Below, in pieces: positions 62,220 through 64,000 of a stretch of 64,000 nt of DNA. The translations under genes and the position numbers were made by a program. The notes under the pieces were generated by a model. It made no database searches and had not been told where the DNA came from. It worked only from the letters and a program-made list of their open reading frames with translations. Origin of the DNA: Halopseudomonas laoshanensis (GTDB taxonomy: Bacteria > Pseudomonadota > Gammaproteobacteria > Pseudomonadales > Pseudomonadaceae); contig NZ_QOVF01000009.1 of the NCBI RefSeq assembly GCF_008365385.1, positions 1-64,000 on the forward strand, read 5' to 3'. Each line of letters opens with the position of its first letter. The stretch's first letter is position 1.

Positions 62220-63203
62220 ATGCGATTGAGCAACTGGAGCAAGGCAGCCAAGGGCTGTGTACTGGGCGCGGCGCTGATGTGCGCTGCCGGGGTCGCTCAC
62301 GCGGCGGAGAAAGTGAATGTGTCGCTGTTCTCGTGGCCGGGTTATGGCTTCTGGTTTATCGCCAAGGAGAAGAATCTGGTACCGGAGCTGGACCTGAATA
62401 TCAGCATTATCGAAGATCCCTACGAGAGCTTTGGCTTGATGACCGCTGGCCAGTTGGACATCACCTCCAGCACCGTTGAATACGGCCCGATCGCGGTAGA
62501 TAAAGATGTGCCGATCAAGCTGGTGACCTACACCAACCCGTCCTACGGCACCGACAAGATCATCCTCGCGCCGGGTATTGAGTCCGCGAAGGACCTGATT
62601 GGCAAAAAGATCGCAGTGATGGAAGGCGGCCTGACGCAGATCTTTATGGGCATCTGGCTGGAAGAGAATGGCGTGGCCATTGACCAGGTCGAATTCGTTA
62701 AGGTGATCATGGATGAAGCGGTGGGCGCCATGCTCGGCGGCAGCGTTAGCGCGGTTGAACTCTGGGAACCCTTCGGCAGCCAATTGTTGAAGAACATGCC
62801 CGGCGCCCGCGTGGTTGCCGATTCCAGCCAAGGCGACTGGATCAGCACAGCGCTGCTGGGCGATGGCATGTATATGAGCGAAGCCTTTCTGACCGAGCGC
62901 CCGGAAGCGGCTGCGCTGGCGATGGAGGCCTACTTCAAGGCGGTGGATTTCTGGAAGGCCAATCCGGAGGAAGGCAACCGCATTATTGCTGAAGCCATCC
63001 AATTCGATGTCAGCGATGTGGAGATGGTCATCGGCGCGGATGGTGAAGTGTACAAGGGCGGCATTATGGTATTCGACCTGGAAGAAGCCTCGCGCTTTAT
63101 GGGGATTGCCGAAGGCGAACTGCCGCTGGGCATGACCAATGGCCAGATTGCCGAGCATTGGAATACTACCAATACCTGGTGGCAGAAGTTTGGTATGGCA
63201 TGA
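62220..63203 (+). CDS. ABC transporter substrate-binding protein (NMT1/SsuA-like)
   Basis: A 327-residue periplasmic binding protein. The signal peptide ends at about residue 28 (VAHA before AEKVNVSLF). The mature NMT1/THI5-like domain has SWPGYGFWFIAKEKNLVPEL, DITSSTVEYGPIAVDKD and the KKIAVMEGGLTQIFMG motif. ATG 62220 has AGGAGAATCACT upstream, so the extra upstream frame is not translated. Its ligand is unknown; sulfonates, nitrate or pyrimidine-like compounds are typical of the family. Confidence 0.88.
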   Translation: MRLSNWSKAAKGCVLGAALMCAAGVAHAAEKVNVSLFSWPGYGFWFIAKEKNLVPELDLNISIIEDPYESFGLMTAGQLDITSSTVEYGPIAVDKDVPIKLVTYTNPSYGTDKIILAPGIESAKDLIGKKIAVMEGGLTQIFMGIWLEENGVAIDQVEFVKVIMDEAVGAMLGGSVSAVELWEPFGSQLLKNMPGARVVADSSQGDWISTALLGDGMYMSEAFLTERPEAAALAMEAYFKAVDFWKANPEEGNRIIAEAIQFDVSDVEMVIGADGEVYKGGIMVFDLEEASRFMGIAEGELPLGMTNGQIAEHWNTTNTWWQKFGMA

Positions 63204-63207
63204 CGCC

Positions 63208-63270
63208 ATGCACGACTGGACCACCGGTGTTGAGCTGAGCCCGCTCAAGGCGGCGCTGGAGGCTGAATGA
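63208..63270 (+). CDS. Possible 20-residue small ORF
   Basis: ATG at 63208 to TGA at 63268 encodes a 20-residue peptide rich in Leu, Glu and Ala. It starts four bases after the binding-protein stop, and its end overlaps the ATPase ATG (63267) by four bases (ATGA). It may be a coupling ORF or just spacer; no family was recognised. Confidence 0.3.
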   Translation: MHDWTTGVELSPLKAALEAE

Positions 63271-64000
63271 GTGCCGCTGCGGTAAAGCTGGATGCCGGTG
63301 CGCAGGGACTGCAGGTGCGGCAGGTGGGCAAGGTGTTCTCGGATAACGGCCGCGAGGTAGTTGCCGTCGAAGGGGTCAGCTTTGACGTCGAACCGCGCCA
63401 GGTCTGTGTGCTACTCGGGCCTTCCGGCTGCGGCAAGTCGACCGTACTGCGCATGATGGCCGGGCTTGAACGCCCGTCCAGTGGCAGCGTCAGTTTGAAC
63501 GGCGAACTAGTGCGCGGGCCGCATCGGGATAGGGGTATGGTGTTCCAGGGCTATACCTCTTTCCCCTGGCTCAAGGTACGGCAGAACGTCGCGTACGGCT
63601 TGCGCGTGAATGGCGATATGTTGGCGATGCAGGAAGGCACGGTGGATTACTTCCTCGACCGCGTCGGCCTGAGCGCCTTCGCCGACGCCTACCCGCACCA
63701 ACTGTCCGGCGGCATGCGCCAACGTGTTGCCCTGGCACGTGCGCTGGCCAATACGCCCAAGGTGTTGCTGATGGATGAACCCTTCGGCGCGCTGGACGCC
63801 GAGACCCGCTGGCAGATGCAAGAGCTGCTGCTGGACGTGATCCGCAAGGAGCGCATGACGGTGGTGATGGTGACTCATGATGTGGAGGAGGCGTTGTTGC
63901 TGGGTGACCAGATTGTGTTTCTGTCCCGGCACCCGGGGCGGGTAAAAACGATTTTGCATCCGCCGTTTAAAGCCGATAGCGAGATTAACACCCGCGAGGA
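63267..64000 (+). CDS. ABC transporter ATPase, partial at the window end
   Basis: The ATP-binding subunit of the transporter above (SsuB/TauB-like); about 244 residues lie in the window and the frame stays open at the edge. Walker A (GPSGCGKST), the LSGGMRQRVALARAL signature and Walker B (LLMDEPFGALD) are intact, with VVMVTHDVEEALLLGD at the switch. The ATG at 63267 follows GGAGG. It completes a permease-binding protein-ATPase set downstream of the desaturase. Confidence 0.9.
   Translation, partial: MSAAAVKLDAGAQGLQVRQVGKVFSDNGREVVAVEGVSFDVEPRQVCVLLGPSGCGKSTVLRMMAGLERPSSGSVSLNGELVRGPHRDRGMVFQGYTSFPWLKVRQNVAYGLRVNGDMLAMQEGTVDYFLDRVGLSAFADAYPHQLSGGMRQRVALARALANTPKVLLMDEPFGALDAETRWQMQELLLDVIRKERMTVVMVTHDVEEALLLGDQIVFLSRHPGRVKTILHPPFKADSEINTRE

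Noticed and set aside
62202..63248. 348-residue open frame on the - strand
   Set aside because: It is antisense to the binding-protein gene, which has a signal peptide, ribosome-binding site and clear family motifs; the antisense frame has none.

Overview
The window looks like a chromosomal segment of a gammaproteobacterium of the Pseudomonas/Halopseudomonas type. The evidence is the WbpM, WbpL, WbpV, WbpG-HisH2-HisF2 and WbjBCD-like O-antigen genes known from Pseudomonas, a galU gene followed by a degenerate nucleotide-sugar dehydrogenase, and many dispersed ATTCCCGC-N4-GCGGGAAT palindromes between genes. Genus-level placement is an inference. Almost the whole window (about 2.4-58.3 kb) is a surface-polysaccharide locus.

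Layout. (1) 0.3-2.2 kb: DEAD-box RNA helicase and a VanZ-like protein. (2) 2.5-3.4 kb: a WbpV-like epimerase broken by one in-frame TGA. (3) 3.8-15.6 kb, + strand: rmlACDB for dTDP-L-rhamnose, a Wzm/Wzt ABC exporter whose ATPase has a C-terminal extension, a 990-residue methyltransferase/coiled-coil/double-GT2 fusion, a WsaF-like rhamnosyltransferase and two GT2 rhamnosyltransferase-like enzymes. This reads as an ABC-exported, probably methyl-capped L-rhamnan. (4) 15.6-23.5 kb, - strand: a yjbEFGH-type exopolysaccharide module with a Wza-like export lipoprotein between yjbE and yjbF, plus a Wzc-like kinase and a Wzb-like phosphatase. (5) 23.8-27.1 kb: a beta-CASP metallo-hydrolase, RfaH, two ops-type sites, a truncated glmS and an inverted rfaH remnant. 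(6) 27.1-48.2 kb, + strand: a Wzx/Wzy-dependent O-antigen cluster with pseudaminic-acid-type genes (pseC, G, H, I and relatives), an amidotransferase set (wbpG, hisH2, hisF2), UDP-L-FucNAc genes (wbjBCD), a WbuB-like transferase, WbpV and the initiating transferase WbpL. (7) 48.4-58.3 kb: precursor genes galU, a ugd-like gene, pgi, manB, ydcF, galE and wbpM. (8) 58.3-64 kb: a winged-helix regulator and an unrelated metabolic group (TIM-barrel protein, membrane desaturase, NMT1/SsuA-like ABC transporter), the last gene running off the end.

How the parts fit. WbpM and WbpV would make UDP-D-QuiNAc (or FucNAc) for WbpL. WbjBCD would make UDP-L-FucNAc, perhaps converted to the acetamidino form by WbpG/HisH2/HisF2, for the WbuB-like enzyme. 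The pse genes would make a CMP-nonulosonate for a third transferase, for which the unassigned GTGPSL-motif gene at 35741 is the best candidate. RfaH with the ops sites would keep polymerase elongating through the long 27-48 kb operon. The most unusual items are the 990-residue fusion with its dedicated exporter, the SpsF/class-III-aminotransferase fusion in a pse cluster lacking pseB, the rfaH-ops duplication scar, and a dehydrogenase-like gene beside galU that has lost its catalytic cysteine.
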